64,000 bases of DNA. Source: Ottelia alismoides. Its lineage: Eukaryota; Streptophyta; Magnoliopsida; Alismatales; Hydrocharitaceae. Numbering within the stretch: position 1 is the stretch's first letter; each line of letters begins with the position of its first letter. The translations under genes and the position numbers were made by a program. Positions 47,008 to 58,993 of this stretch are shown in pieces. Location: assembly GCA_037367405.1 (NCBI GenBank), contig JAZKJV010003280.1:124001-188000 (forward strand). The letters are read 5' to 3'. The notes under the pieces were generated by a model. That model had not been told where the DNA came from. It did not search any database and saw nothing but the letters and a program-made list of their open reading frames with translations.

Positions 47008-47667
47008 TTTACTCCTTTGCTTAAAGTTATGTTTATGTTTGGATATTTTATTGCAACATTTTCTCCTCTTGATGTCACCCCTGCTGAATAATGGAGTCTT
47101 TATCTGACGTCCCTCCTTTCGATGACTAAGGGCATGTTTGGTTGCAGGGTTGGGTTGGGCTGGGTTGGGCTGGGTGAATAGTAATCTGTGAGGAGGAAGT
47201 ACACTTGTGAATAGTAACCAGGGTTGGGCCAACCCTGCCCAATCCTGCAACCAAACATGCCCTAAAAGATATGAGCAATATTGGGGGAAAGGCTTAAATT
47301 GTTTTTATAATTGCAACTCAGTGACCAAGGAGCTTGGTGAAAACAATTTGAATAACCCTTAGAAGTTGATAGTTTAAGTGAAATCCCTTAGATCTTAAAC
47401 AATGCAAGCTGAACTTTGCATGTTAATCTTGGGTGTCTTGCTGATTTAGATGATAATTTGTTTGGAGATAACTCTTGAAGGTCTAGTAATGTACCTACAA
47501 TCAATTGACGATCTTGATTTTTATTGAAAGAAAAAGCTTGATTGGATGTGCTGGAGTGTGTAAGATTCATGCTTGTCGAGCTGCCAAGTTAATCAAGTTG
47601 AAACATCTCTGACCTAATTCTAAATTGGTCTTTGAAGAAATGATCTTCCTGAGTTTGGACTCTGTAG
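47008..47667 (-). repeat. Segment inverted relative to copy 1
   Basis: Reverse complement of about 430-952 (for example TTTACTCCTTTGCTTA at its start answers TAAGCAAAGGAGTAAA at 937-952). It is longer only because of the MITE inside it. It ends where chromovirus gag sequence begins. Confidence 0.82.
47130..47262. mobile_element. Tourist-like (PIF/Harbinger) MITE, 133 bp
   Basis: The ends are inverse: GGGCATGTTTGGTTGCAGG at the left, and the same sequence in complement at the right, with one mismatch over about 25 bp. The 3-bp duplication TAA flanks it at 47127-47129 and 47263-47265. The other copy of the host repeat has the unoccupied site, with a single TTA at 832-834. Confidence 0.93.
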
Positions 47668-48085
47668 AAATCTCGGCGAGTAGACCTCCCTGCTGATGTG
47701 GCTAGAAATGTGATGGACCCCCCTGAAGCTGACCCTGGGTTGCCTCCATCTTAGTAGCCTTAGCAGCTACCTCCTTGTTGGAAGTGAAATCCAATGTAGA
47801 CAGATGGTGTTGCATATCATCATGCAATCCCCGGATAAACTTCTGTACATTCTCCTCAGCGAAAGTAGTAGTCAATGGTGAGTGGCAAGAGAGTTTAGTG
47901 TAGCAAATTAGATATTCTTGGTCCGTCATTGACTCATGCTTCAGTTCAGCAAACAACCTCCTCTGATCCTCAACCCACTAATCAGGATAGAACTGGGTAC
48001 AGAACTCATCAAGAAATATTTCCCATGCTATGGGATCCTCCAATTGTTTCTTGGTGGCGTACCACCAATGTTCAACATAAACTGC
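47668..48085 (-). pseudogene. Chromovirus gag, C-terminal part
   Basis: On the minus strand: YVEHWWYATKKQLEDPIAW, FLDEFCTQFYPD, a stop, then LFAELKHESMTDQEYLICYTKL, the Retrotrans_gag core of Ty3/gypsy elements. It begins at the left edge of solo LTR B and ends at 47668, where the inverted repeat segment starts. The rest of the element is not in the window. Confidence 0.85.
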
Positions 48086-49429
48086 TGATGAATCCATTCA
48101 TCATTCTTTATTCTATCATATTGGCCTTAAAAACCCTATCAAATGCATGTAAATAGCCTCAATTTGTACATAATAGCATTCACTATTTATTGTATTTATT
48201 GTGTATGAAATAAGATTTTTAATGCCAAAATTATAGAATAAAGAGAAGAAAAGAAAAAGGAATAAAATATTGAAAGTATTTTATGACCCTAAACCCCGAG
48301 ACCAAGTCAAGAACTGAGTTGGTCGATAAGGAATAAAGTAGGGGGAGATAAGGGCCAAAAAGACAATACAATCCAATTCTTTTATTCATCATTTATGCAT
48401 TTTTTGACACCCATTTTATTATTCATTATTTATTCATCAAATAAAAAAACTTTGAACATAAAAATTGTAGATAATAATGTAAATAAAAATATAAAAATGA
48501 GTTTGTATAAAAATAATACACTGTGTATAATATATACACAAAATAAAAAATCCATAAACCAAACTTCACAAACCCATATATTTCAAATAAAAACTCAAAA
48601 CATATCAAAATCACTTTAATTTTATATAACTTTTCACAAGCTATTTAATGACGGTGGTTTTTATATTTTTTGGAGTTACTGTGTGAAAGTTAGGTTTTTT
48701 ACCCTCATTGTATATTATATCGATGAAAATATTCATTTATTCATCCTTCATTATTTTTTACAAATTTATATTTTTATATTTTTGTAGCATATTAAAATTA
48801 AAAAAAACAAAAAATAAATTACAAAATAAAATAAGTCTTTAATATACATAGACAAAATACCTATGTTTTCACCTGTATAAATAAAGGGAATTTTATTCTT
48901 TTATTTCCTTATTCTTTATATTTTATAATATTGTAAATATTATATACAATCTATTAAAAATACAAAACCAAAATAAAACCCAACAAAATATATTAAAATA
49001 AAAAGATGTACATAAAACATAGGTAAAATACCACTAATTATACCTATACAATTCACATATCTATTTATATAAATATATAAATTACATCATAAAAATAAAA
49101 TAAAAATATATTTATACTCATTAAAATAAGTTATAAATATATAAAATAAAATAATAAAATAATAAAATAAAATATACAAAATAAAAATTAAAATGTACAA
49201 AATATAGACAAATACACCTATAAATACACCAATAAAAATTAACTACTAATAAATAATGTTAAAAAATAAATAAAAATCATAATAAAATACTACCTAAAAT
49301 ATAAACATGTTTTATTTTATACTTAAACATTGATAAAATCATATAATATTTTTAATTAATTATTCTTTAGTAATATACCATGTTTTATCGTTTAGCGGCC
49401 TACGTGGCCCAATCAGAAACTAGGGATTG

Positions 49430-49660
49430 TTGACCTCCAGTCAACTACCCCTGCGCTTCTGATTTCTCTCAGAACTATCTTCTCATGTGATTTCTTCCTT
49501 TTTTCACGCTTGATCTATCCATCCATCACTCTCGGTCGCTTTAGGAGATTTCTTCATCATTCTTCCAGGATCCACGTCGACCCCTTTGTTTGCTTGTACA
49601 TACGCCCAAATCATCGATTTACCCCGATCAATAAGGGTGCCCATATTATTGATAAATAAG
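49430..49660 (+). promoter_or_regulatory. Promoter region of LTR B: TTGACC/GTCAA pair and TATA-like box
   Basis: TTGACCTCCAGTCAA at 49430-49444 and GATAAATAAG at 49651-49660, 207 bp apart. Confidence 0.6.
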
Positions 49661-50640
49661 AACATCCGCCTCCTCTTCCAAATTAGGTCATCCCCCAAGC
49701 CCTAAACCATGTTACTCGGCCAAAATGAGGACTCCATGTGACAGGTGGAGCAACCCCTGAGCTCGCAGCGGTTGACGGAGGTGGGAGGTACACCCACAGC
49801 GGAGCTCCGGCACCGTCCTGCTCCCTTTCCTCCTGGGAAGATACGAGCTACACCATCACTCATTTTAGATAGCTTTCCATGTCAGCTTTTTAATTCCGCA
49901 ATTAGATTAGTCTTTAGTATAGTGTTTTAGCGTAAAATGGTTCCGTAGTAGTTTGCCGGAGCTCCACTCCGACGAACCCTGTCCACTGTGATTTGCCCGT
50001 TTCCGACCCCACTGACCGCCCTCATTTCTTCCCCATTCGCTTCTCCATCTTCCAGCCATCCTAGACCACCCAGAACCTTTTTGATTCCGTGAATCGACGC
50101 TTACCTCCGCCGCTCGTCGGAACCGTCTCCGCCCACCTCATTTTTCATGCTAACAGCTTCACATTTGGTCGAGGAGTACCGCCTCGAGCCGTGTCTCCTT
50201 CTTGTGCAGGTTAGGCGCGCAAACAAGTGCCAGGAGCTTATTTCGAAGATCGTCGGAGGTTCCTGGAGCGATGCAAATTCTCCGACCTCGTGGAGGCGCT
50301 CCAGTGAAGCTCCTCCCGTTCTGATGCCTCCAGCAGTTAGGGTACCTCGCTAGGAACGTCTAGAGACCTTTTGGAGGACCAATGCCTGACGGAGGAGTGA
50401 GAGTTGGCCGGAGGAACCTCGCCTAGGTGAGCGCTCATCCCTGTTCTTGGACCGTGCTCCTTCGTCGTTGGATCAGATGCAGCGGCCCAAATTGATTGCC
50501 CACCGTCGGATCGAGCCTCGTCTTCACTGTCAGATCAATCCTTCTGAACTAATACAGGCCATCCAGGGGCGAAGCGGTACCAACCATCGGATGTGCGCCA
50601 CATGGCAAGTGAAGGAGCCAGAACCGTCCGATCCGTGCCT

Positions 50641-51110
50641 TTAATGGGGTAAATTGTGCATTAGAACCCCGCATTTTGTAATTATTATTAGGTCCTGTAA
50701 ATAAAGTTCACCGTTTAAGTAGAAATTTTGCATAAAAGGACCCTGAGCTTTTTGTACTTGCAATTAGGTCCAGTCCACGTCACCTCACGTGCCTCGTGAG
50801 GTGGTAAAATTTCAAGGATGCCCCTACGAGTTTTGTAAATTATTATTTAGTCTAATAAATTGAAATTCATGTTATATATTTTTGTGAAAATTGCAGAGAG
50901 GTCCCTAGACTTTCATGTATTTGCAGTTTAGTCTATCCCAACATGCGTCACATGTTGTCCCTCGTGATGGGTAAATTGCATGAGTACCCTAGCGGGTTTT
51001 GTAATTGTAAGTTAGTATTTAAAAATAAAATAAACTTTCTATATTTTAGGTGTTAATTGCATAAAGCCCCCTGATGTTTATTTTATTTGCATTTATACCC
51101 CTACTAGAAA
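50641..51110 (+). repeat. Degenerate modules in LTR B downstream of the leader
   Basis: The pattern AAATTGCA(T/G)A...GG(T/A)CCCT..., 20-30 bases, TTTGCA(A/G)TT(A/T)(A/G)GTC recurs about five times, near 50649, 50723, 50886, 50970 and 51053. Similar modules are in LTR C (63325-63790) and LTR A. Confidence 0.65.
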
Positions 51111-52145
51111 GAGTATTTTGTGTTAGTTATCTAATTATTAAAAATACCTACTGCGCTCCTAAAAATATGAAAAAATAGGAATAAATGCTTCATGCTATCT
51201 AGTTTACAACACCTATTTTTAATTGGCATTTTTTTACATTTAATATATTTATTAAAATTAAAAAGGAGCCTAAATAATCCCTATCTAATTTATAAAATAC
51301 CAAAAAAATAAAAACATTTTGAAAAATTCTAAAAAATTATATATAATATATTTTAGCATTTATTGAGTCCTGAAAACAAAAAACCCTAAAACGAAAAAGA
51401 AAATGATAAAAATCAAAAAGCTCCAAAATCCAACAAAATATATAAAAATTCTACAAAAATACCAAAAATATGTTTTCTGTTTTATAATTATCTATATATT
51501 ATTATTTGATATATTAAAATAGATTTGGGTAATTTTGGGACTTATTCATTATTTTTAACATCCAAATCAATTTCAGGTATTTTATTTATCCCTTACTTGG
51601 GATATTTTTGACTTTAAAAATACATAAAAATTAGTAAACATTCCAGAAAAATAAAAAAATAGAAAAACATAAAAATCATAAAAACATTATATTTTACTGC
51701 ATTTTATTTATATTTACATGTTTTTATCCATATAGTATCTGTATATACCTTATATTGTATTTATACATATACATATATATTAATCAAAAAATATAAAAAA
51801 TACAAAATATAAAAAGAAAATACAAAATTAAAAAAACCAAAAATAAAAACTAAAAAATATATATATAATCAAAAACCCACAAAAACAATAAATTGGACAA
51901 GATATGAAAGACAAACTTTTTTCGCATTTTCTGCCCTCCTTCTACCGTTTGCTCTCAGTGTTCGACCTCTACACGTACTTACACCTATACACTTTTAATG
52001 TAGAGTTATAATAAATTTTAACTCCACATTTTTATATTCATTGCTTTATTCTTGTCGTGGGTTAAGTGTTGATGAACTGGGGTTTATTGAGCGGTCAACG
52101 CATCGACTGGATCTCTCGCCTTGTGAGATTTCTAGACCCTCACTA
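51111..52145 (+). other. AT-rich end of LTR B
   Basis: Mostly A/T, with many AAATA runs and no gene. TGTTCGACCTCTACACG near 51959 is a motif also found near the ends of the E2 LTRs (GTTCGACCT). Confidence 0.5.
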
Positions 52146-52149
52146 AATC

Positions 52150-52536
52150 GCTGTTATCACCTGCTAGTGAAAATTCCACGAATGTAAGCCAAGACTCTTC
52201 AGGAGCATAGATCATCCGTAAAACCTTGAATACGTGATCCACCCACTGTTTAGCCTCATCCAGTATTGGTACCAAAGAATTGTGGCACCTTAGACCTCTG
52301 ATAAGTTCTTCAGGTCGTCAGATGTTTTTGCAATGCCTCAAGATCTTTTGATCCTTCCAGGCCCAGAGACACCGAAGTACGAACACTGTCCTCCTCACGA
52401 GAGGGTTAATACGAAGAGTCGTCCTGCTGAAGGAGCTTTTGCTCCAATACCTCCTGACGATGTTGTTACCATGCACGGCCTGAATTAGTAAGGTCAGGTG
52501 CTGTGCAAAATCAGGGTCAACACGATGTGGCATGAT
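52150..52536 (-). pseudogene. Chromovirus gag, N-terminal part
   Basis: On the minus strand a start at 52533 (MPHRVDPDFAQHLTLLIQA) is followed by a frame break and then LRGLRCHNSLVPILDEAKQW, VFKVLRMIYAPEESWLTFVE and FSLAGDN, the first half of the gypsy Gag core. It runs into solo LTR B. The start lies about 180 bp after the primer site, as expected. Confidence 0.8.
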
Positions 52537-52713
52537 TCCCTATGAGAATCATTATATTAGAAAATATATCCATGATTATAGAGACAATGGGCACATTAAA
52601 CAGGACTTGAATTATTTTTCTTAAACTAATGCCAAAGTCAGAAGATTTCGTTGCTATATTTATATTTCAAATCCCATTGGTATTCTAACATGCAAAAGAG
52701 AGAATGGAGTATC

Positions 52714-52727
52714 GGGCACTGATACCA
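52714..52727 (-). other. Chromovirus primer-binding site, initiator tRNA-Met
   Basis: On the minus strand TGGTATCAGTGCCC, two bases after the LTR end (GATGTCGCA). Confidence 0.88.
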
Positions 52728-55537
52728 TCTGCGACATCCCACCCCTCCGGCTACCGAAACCGATGGGATGAGAGTTTTGGACCTACGGTCCAAATGTGCC
52801 CATGATCTATGATACTCAGCAAACCATCTTATTAACATTAGATCAATATTTGAAATATAAATAACAACATGAAAATAATAAAAAATGGAAATAAATGCAA
52901 CATCCATTTCTCATCGATAACAATCATCAAGTCCATGTCCACAGAATGAGATACATCAAATAATTGTAGATTTTGTAGAAGAAGCTCTCCATATATCTCT
53001 TTACAATGTCCCTCAAAAAAATCATAAATAATGCAAAAATAAATAAGTTACTCTAAGTAGAACGCACCCTGCTTGGTGCAAGTATGACATGGAAAGTTCG
53101 AACTCCTCGAAAGCCGATAATGTTGTGGTTGTTGCTCAACTACACATGTTGGGTTCAAATGATGGTAACATTATGAGCAATTACCCAGTAACGAGACAAA
53201 TACTATAGTAACTAATGTTGGAGGAAGCAAAGAATGTATACCCAACTCTATCTAAAAACATATGCATAGATTGTAGAAACTGAGAAAAACACCCATTTCT
53301 TCTGATTCACGTTGGATCATATAACAACAAATTTTATTTATTGATTTAATAATCATTTCAGTATTACTACAATGGTCTTGATGTTTCTACAAGTTGGTTG
53401 GGGTCCACAATGGTATACAATTCCAATTTCCAGCATCCAATCATTTATCATTTCTCATATTATTTTAGCACACGTAAGTACACGACTCGCATGCCTCTGC
53501 TACACGGGAACTTGATATTAATCTTAAGTAACTCTCAAAGACCTCTTTTTTTATCGGACCGGAAAAGATCACAACCCCAAATCTCCAACTTCAAACCACA
53601 TCCCGGAACACCTCTCACAATAATAATACTCGACATAAAATTAGATGTGGCCACATCAATTTTTAAACCGTGTCTTAAAATTATATATAAGTGAGAAACC
53701 AAGAGTGCCAACCACATCACCTACCTACTCCGTCGAGCGACTCCGAATGCAACTGGGCTGCTAGGTACAATGCGTCGTCCAACTCATCCATTGGGATCGC
53801 GGCCTTCAAGTTATCTACCCAGGACCAAAGGGTGCACGCCCAATCCCTTACGGCTCCTAACTCTGTCTACCCAGTCATTGTGAAATTTTAATCATTGATT
53901 ACTAATCACCATGAGCATGTTCAAAAATAATAATATGAACAACAACATTATCCATTTTATCTCATCTATGAATTACGGGGTATTCACATAAAGGGGATAT
54001 ATTTGATCAATGCTAAATTACAAAGGGTTATTTATAATCAAGTGGTTTATTGCATGATAATACATGCATTTGGTAGATCTCCAACCTGATTTGTGTATTA
54101 TTATTTTTTTCATTAAAAAATAGTTCTCTATCGTAATCCACCTCATTATTATTCATATTTGTCATTGAATGAGACCCATTTCATCGTTAAGATCTTCCTA
54201 AGAATGATTAAGCTATACATGCAAGAGTATCTTGATACTTATACAAATATTCGCATACATTTCTTGCCGTTGATTATATAAACCTCATCCATCTATATGC
54301 ATGAGTGTAACCATATAAGTTATCTTGCTCCTTATATAAATCAACAATTATTCACTTATTTAACGAAACATCAATATAGAGTTGTAAAGATTAGTTCCTA
54401 CAGCAATATGGATCCTATTCACATGCAGTGTCATCATGAGTGACTAATCAACAACATAACGCCTCTCAAATTTAATGATATTAAGTTAACATATTTACCA
54501 GAGTTGTGCTTGATTTTCGAAACTGAAACGATATTTAAACTGCCTTTTTATCAACCTAAACCTTATTTGAAATCGCCCCTCCCCCTCCCCCACCACCCGC
54601 AATTTCATTACGTTACATTTTTATTGTAATGACATGCATGATTGGTAAAAAAGCTGTGAGTTATCACGTAGTGTGTCATATCTAAATTATTATTGCGTGT
54701 AAGATCAGTTAGGATAAGCAAAACTTAGGTAAAAAAATATATTCTCCAAGGCTATTTTCATCTAAACTTAATTTCATATTTGATTTGATTTCCTATAATC
54801 TCAATGATAGTCATTACCTTCACTCTTCTCCACAAAGGGATGTCTAGGAAACATGAAGCATTTCAAGCTAACAGTTATGACATGAATAGCCACTACCCCA
54901 TAATGATATATCTTCACATTCCCAGGGTAATTTTATGATATATCCATGGTCGAATCTGTCATGATTTATATATAAACTTGTTTACTAATTGGAATTCCAA
55001 TATATTCGGTATAGTTGACCAAAATAAAGCATGTTCTTCTATATATGAAAAGGATTAGGCATATATATTGAGAGTGGATGAGGACAATCATTTTCACAGT
55101 GATCTCATTTACAAGGATACAAATATGACTACACTCAACTACATATACAGAATAACGCAAGGATCTCACGGCTATTCAGTCCAATGGAATAGATAAATCA
55201 TATGAAACTACATGCAAGGAGGGGAAGGAAGTTCTTTGCAAGTATATAAAACACATCATAAGAATAAACCAAGGCTCTAAGCATCTTCAAGTGTATGAGA
55301 ACAAAATATGTGGAAACCAACAGCAAGAGGGAGGGGTATTTATCATTACCTCCGAGGACGTTCCCTCAAGATCTCCGCACACACGGAAATGATATTTCCG
55401 TCGCTCGATCGCAGTGCGAATGCACGTACAATGGTGACCTCGAGCTTTACTATGCAAAGATGGTCGCAGATCTTCGATCAGATCACCTTCTCCGACGTCA
55501 ACGACAGCCCTCCGACGAACAATTCGACCAAGGTGGT

Positions 55538-58500
55538 TGTGACGCCCCGTCCCACCGACAATCGAAACCGACGGGACGAGAGCGTCGGACCTATAGTCCA
55601 AGTACGCCCGCGATCTATGATACTTTGCAAACTATCTTATACATATTAGATCAACATTTGAAATATATATAACAACAGGTGAATAATATAAAATAGAAAG
55701 TAAAATGCAGCATCCATTATCATTGATAATAATCGTCAAGTCCACATGAAATGAGATACGACATATAATTATAAATTTGCAGAAGAAGTCCTCCAAATAT
55801 CTCATTATATTGTCTCTCAAATACAATATGAAATAATACAAGAATAAATAAAATACTCTAAGTAAGAGGCACCATGTCTGGTGCAAGTACGACGTAGGAA
55901 GTCTGATCTCCTCAAAAGGCTGCTACTGTTGCGACTATTGCTCAGGTACACCTGTTGGGTTCACCCGAGGGTAACGTTATGAGCAATTGTCTAGTAACGA
56001 GACAAACATTATAATAACCAATGTAGAAGTAGTAAGGCATGTGAACTTGATTCTATCTAGTGACTTTTGTATATATTGTAGAAAGTAGAATCTATTGTAT
56101 TATTCTAACTTACAAGGGGTTACTTGGACGTAAATTTCATTTATTAATATAATCATTGTTTGAGGACTAATACGTTGGTCTTGATACTTCTTTTCTATCT
56201 GTTAATTTGAATTCACGATGGTATACAAATACATATTTTTTATATTCGATCATGACACACTTCTGGCATTAATTTAGCAGATGCAAGTACTCGAGTTGCA
56301 GGCCTCCGCTATGCGGGAACTTCTTTGTCATCTTGAGTAAACCCTCAAGAACATTTGTTCAACTAGAACATGAAAACGATCAAAAAATCTCATTTCTCCA
56401 ACTTCAAACCATATCTCGGAACACCTCTCACAATAATAATACTCGAAGTAAAATTCAACGTGACCACATCAAATTTTAACCTGAGTCTTAGAATCGTGTA
56501 CAAGTGAGAAATTATGAACGCCAACCGCGCCACCTGCCAACTCAATCGAGCGACTCAAGATATTACCGGGCTGCTAAATGCAACGCGTCACCCAACTCGT
56601 CTGTTGGGGTCGCGACCTTCAAGGCATCTACCATGGACCAAGGGTGCATGCCCAATCCCTTACGACGCCTAACTCCACCTATCCAAGACTTGTGTAATCT
56701 CGACCACATGCAATATTTACATCTAACATAAATTAATGTTGTCAATTTTGCTGGAAATATTAAATTATTGAGCATAACTATGTGATTCACCATCATCATA
56801 TGTGTAGTTGATATCATCGGTTGCATGTTTTTAAAGCAAAGGGTACTTGTAGATGCCTGAAGTTAAGTAAGTTGTCCCCACCATTTATTTACTTGTTCCA
56901 TTTATCCACCTACGGAACTCCTGATCCCAAATCATATTATAAACCATAACATGATATTTATATCTAAGCATTAAATATGATTTTTTATAAAAGAATATAG
57001 ATATATATTGAGTGAAGTTATGAATACGACATGATATCCTTGTGCGATTATACCACACAGAGTTAAATGAGATGTTATCAAAAGAACGTTATTAATATTT
57101 CAAAAACATGTGATAATAATCATGTTGTCTTGAGACGTTACACCATTATGTCCGTGCACGTTATCACCACCAACATGTAGACAGGCAAGTTTCGACTTAT
57201 AAAAGGAATAGATACCAATGTAAAGGAATCTAATACATGCCATATCAAGGTCTCATTTTTTTATCTCTAATATTACTTTGAAAATGATCCTGTTAACAAG
57301 AATATGATTAGTATGTTCTCTTACAATTATTTGATAATATAAATTATCAAATCTTAGAAAGACACTACCTTTTTTTTGTACGGGAGTAATTGTAAAGGAA
57401 GTCATTGTACAATATATCTACAAAAACATTCGAATGTAATTATTTGGTCTGAGATTCATGGTGTAGTTAGTACATGCTCTTCGATATAACGTCTACATGC
57501 TCTTCTATATAATGTCTTTACTGTGAATTGTGTGACCGTTCAAAAAAACATTGGTGATATCTTAATTAATAACTTGCAGTGCTCGTTATAAATCAATGTT
57601 CAAAATCTAACAATTCTCAGATTAGATATTCCGCCATCTACATCCATATGTCTCTCCCTGTGATTGTTCATATTGAGAAATAATGATTCCTTGAACCATT
57701 AATTAAACTTAGGAAAAGAAAACATTTGCCCAAAATCAACAGATGTTATGTCTATAGTTGAAGAGGGTCAGGAATATGTGGAATCGGAACAGATCAAAGA
57801 AATGTTTATGCTACCCCTTTTTTTCTCATATCTAACTTAGATCAATCTCGTTCAATAGGAAATGGATACATAATTACTCAAACATCTTACGGCATACCAC
57901 ATGGTCCTTCTATTATAGCTCTACATATTTTTAAGGAAAATGGTATATGGAATCATATGAGACCCACAGTAAGGAGGGAAGGGACATTTTTGCTGATATA
58001 TGAAATACCTCATACGAATAACCAAGGTTCTAAGCATGCTCAAGCATATGTAAACAAAATATGTGGAAACCAACAACAAGAGGGAGGTATTCTTCGTTAC
58101 TTGTATATGAAGCACATCATATGATTAACCAAGGCTCTAAAATATGTTCAAGTATATGGGAACAAAAATCGTATGAAACCAATAACAAAAGGGGTGTATT
58201 TATCATTACCATCGAGGATGTTCCCTCAGGATCTCCTCTCACACAGAAATGATAATTCCGCTGCTCGATCATAGCACGAAATCATGTATGAAGGTGACCT
58301 CGAGCTTTCCTATGTGATGGTGGTTGCGGATCTTCGATCAGAGCTCCATCTCCAATGTCGACGACGACCCTCCAGTGGTTAATCCGGCCAAGGTGGTGGT
58401 ACTCCAATGAAGGAGAATGGTAGTGATGGCTAGGGTTTGGAGAGGGTAGCCTACCATGCCTTATTTGTAGGAGGATTGGTGGAAATGGATCCAAATTCGG

Positions 58501-58694
58501 ATTCGATTCGGATCCATATATGGATCTTGATCACCCAACTTAAAACATCGATATCTTGAGTTAGGAATATCGGAATTGGATGCACTTGGGTTTGTTGGAA
58601 AGATCTCGATGAGATCTACGAAATGACATGATTATTTGAACTTTTTTAGATGTCAAAAATACTCCAGATTTTAGGGAAAATACAGGATTTCACA
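55538..58694 (-). mobile_element. Solo LTR of the same chromovirus family nested in the 5' LTR
   Basis: On the minus strand TGTGAAATCC (58694) to GGGGCGTCACA (55538), 3157 bp. The 5-bp duplication GTGGT is at 55533-55537 and 58695-58699. Its sequence aligns with the surrounding LTR, for example 56500-56640 with 53690-53830, but the two are well diverged. Its TATA position reads TACAAATAAG (58461-58470). Confidence 0.92.
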
Positions 58695-58760
58695 GTGGTG
58701 GTGCTATAATGAGGGGGATGATATGGTGGCTAGGTTTTGGATAGGGCAATCTATCATAGC

Positions 58761-58770
58761 TTATTTATAG
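58761..58770 (-). promoter_or_regulatory. TATA box of chromovirus 5' LTR
   Basis: TATAAATAAG on the minus strand, preceded by CTTC; the solo LTR has TACAAATAAG at the same place. Confidence 0.6.
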
Positions 58771-58993
58771 AAGGAGAGGTGTAAATGGATTCAATTTCGG
58801 ATCCGATTCGGATCCATATATGGATCTCGAACATCTAAAATAAATAATCGATATCTTCTAGGAATGTCGGAATTGGATGTTCTTAGGCTCGTTGGAAAGA
58901 TCTCGACGAGATCTACGAAACGATGTGATTATCTAAATTTTTTATATGTCAAAAATAGTCTAGAATTTAGGATAAAAAATACTGAGTTTCACA

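Larger units (their letters stand above)
46270..47667. repeat. Dispersed repeat, copy 2
   Basis: Homologous to 1-952. From 46270 to 47007 it runs in the same orientation as copy 1, with about 310 bp more near 46590-46900. From 47008 it runs in the opposite orientation. Confidence 0.8.
48086..52145 (+). mobile_element. Solo LTR B, about 4.06 kb, inserted in chromovirus gag
   Basis: Starts TGATGAAT with a perfect 8-bp hairpin partner ATTCATCA. Chromovirus gag lies on both sides (N-terminal part at 52150-52536, C-terminal part at 47668-48085) and no internal retrotransposon sequence is present, so it is a solo LTR. The right end is near 52142 (ACCCTCA); the 5 bp before the LTR is ACTGC, and the right flank has CGCTG/ATCGC, an imperfect match. 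It belongs to the A-D group of long LTRs. Confidence 0.8.
52730..58993 (-). repeat. Chromovirus 5' LTR, interrupted by a solo LTR
   Basis: On the minus strand it starts TGTGAAACTC at 58993 and ends GGGATGTCGCA at 52730, next to the primer site. The interval 55538-58694 is a younger solo LTR. Without it the LTR is about 3.1 kb. A TATA box (minus strand TATAAATAAG, 58761-58770) lies about 230 bp from the start. Confidence 0.85.

Noticed and set aside
52730..58993. Tandem LTR-LTR pair or a 300-bp promoter duplication
   Set aside because: The GTGGT duplication at both edges of 55538-58694 shows a nested solo LTR; the apparent duplication is the start of the outer LTR next to the start of the inner one.
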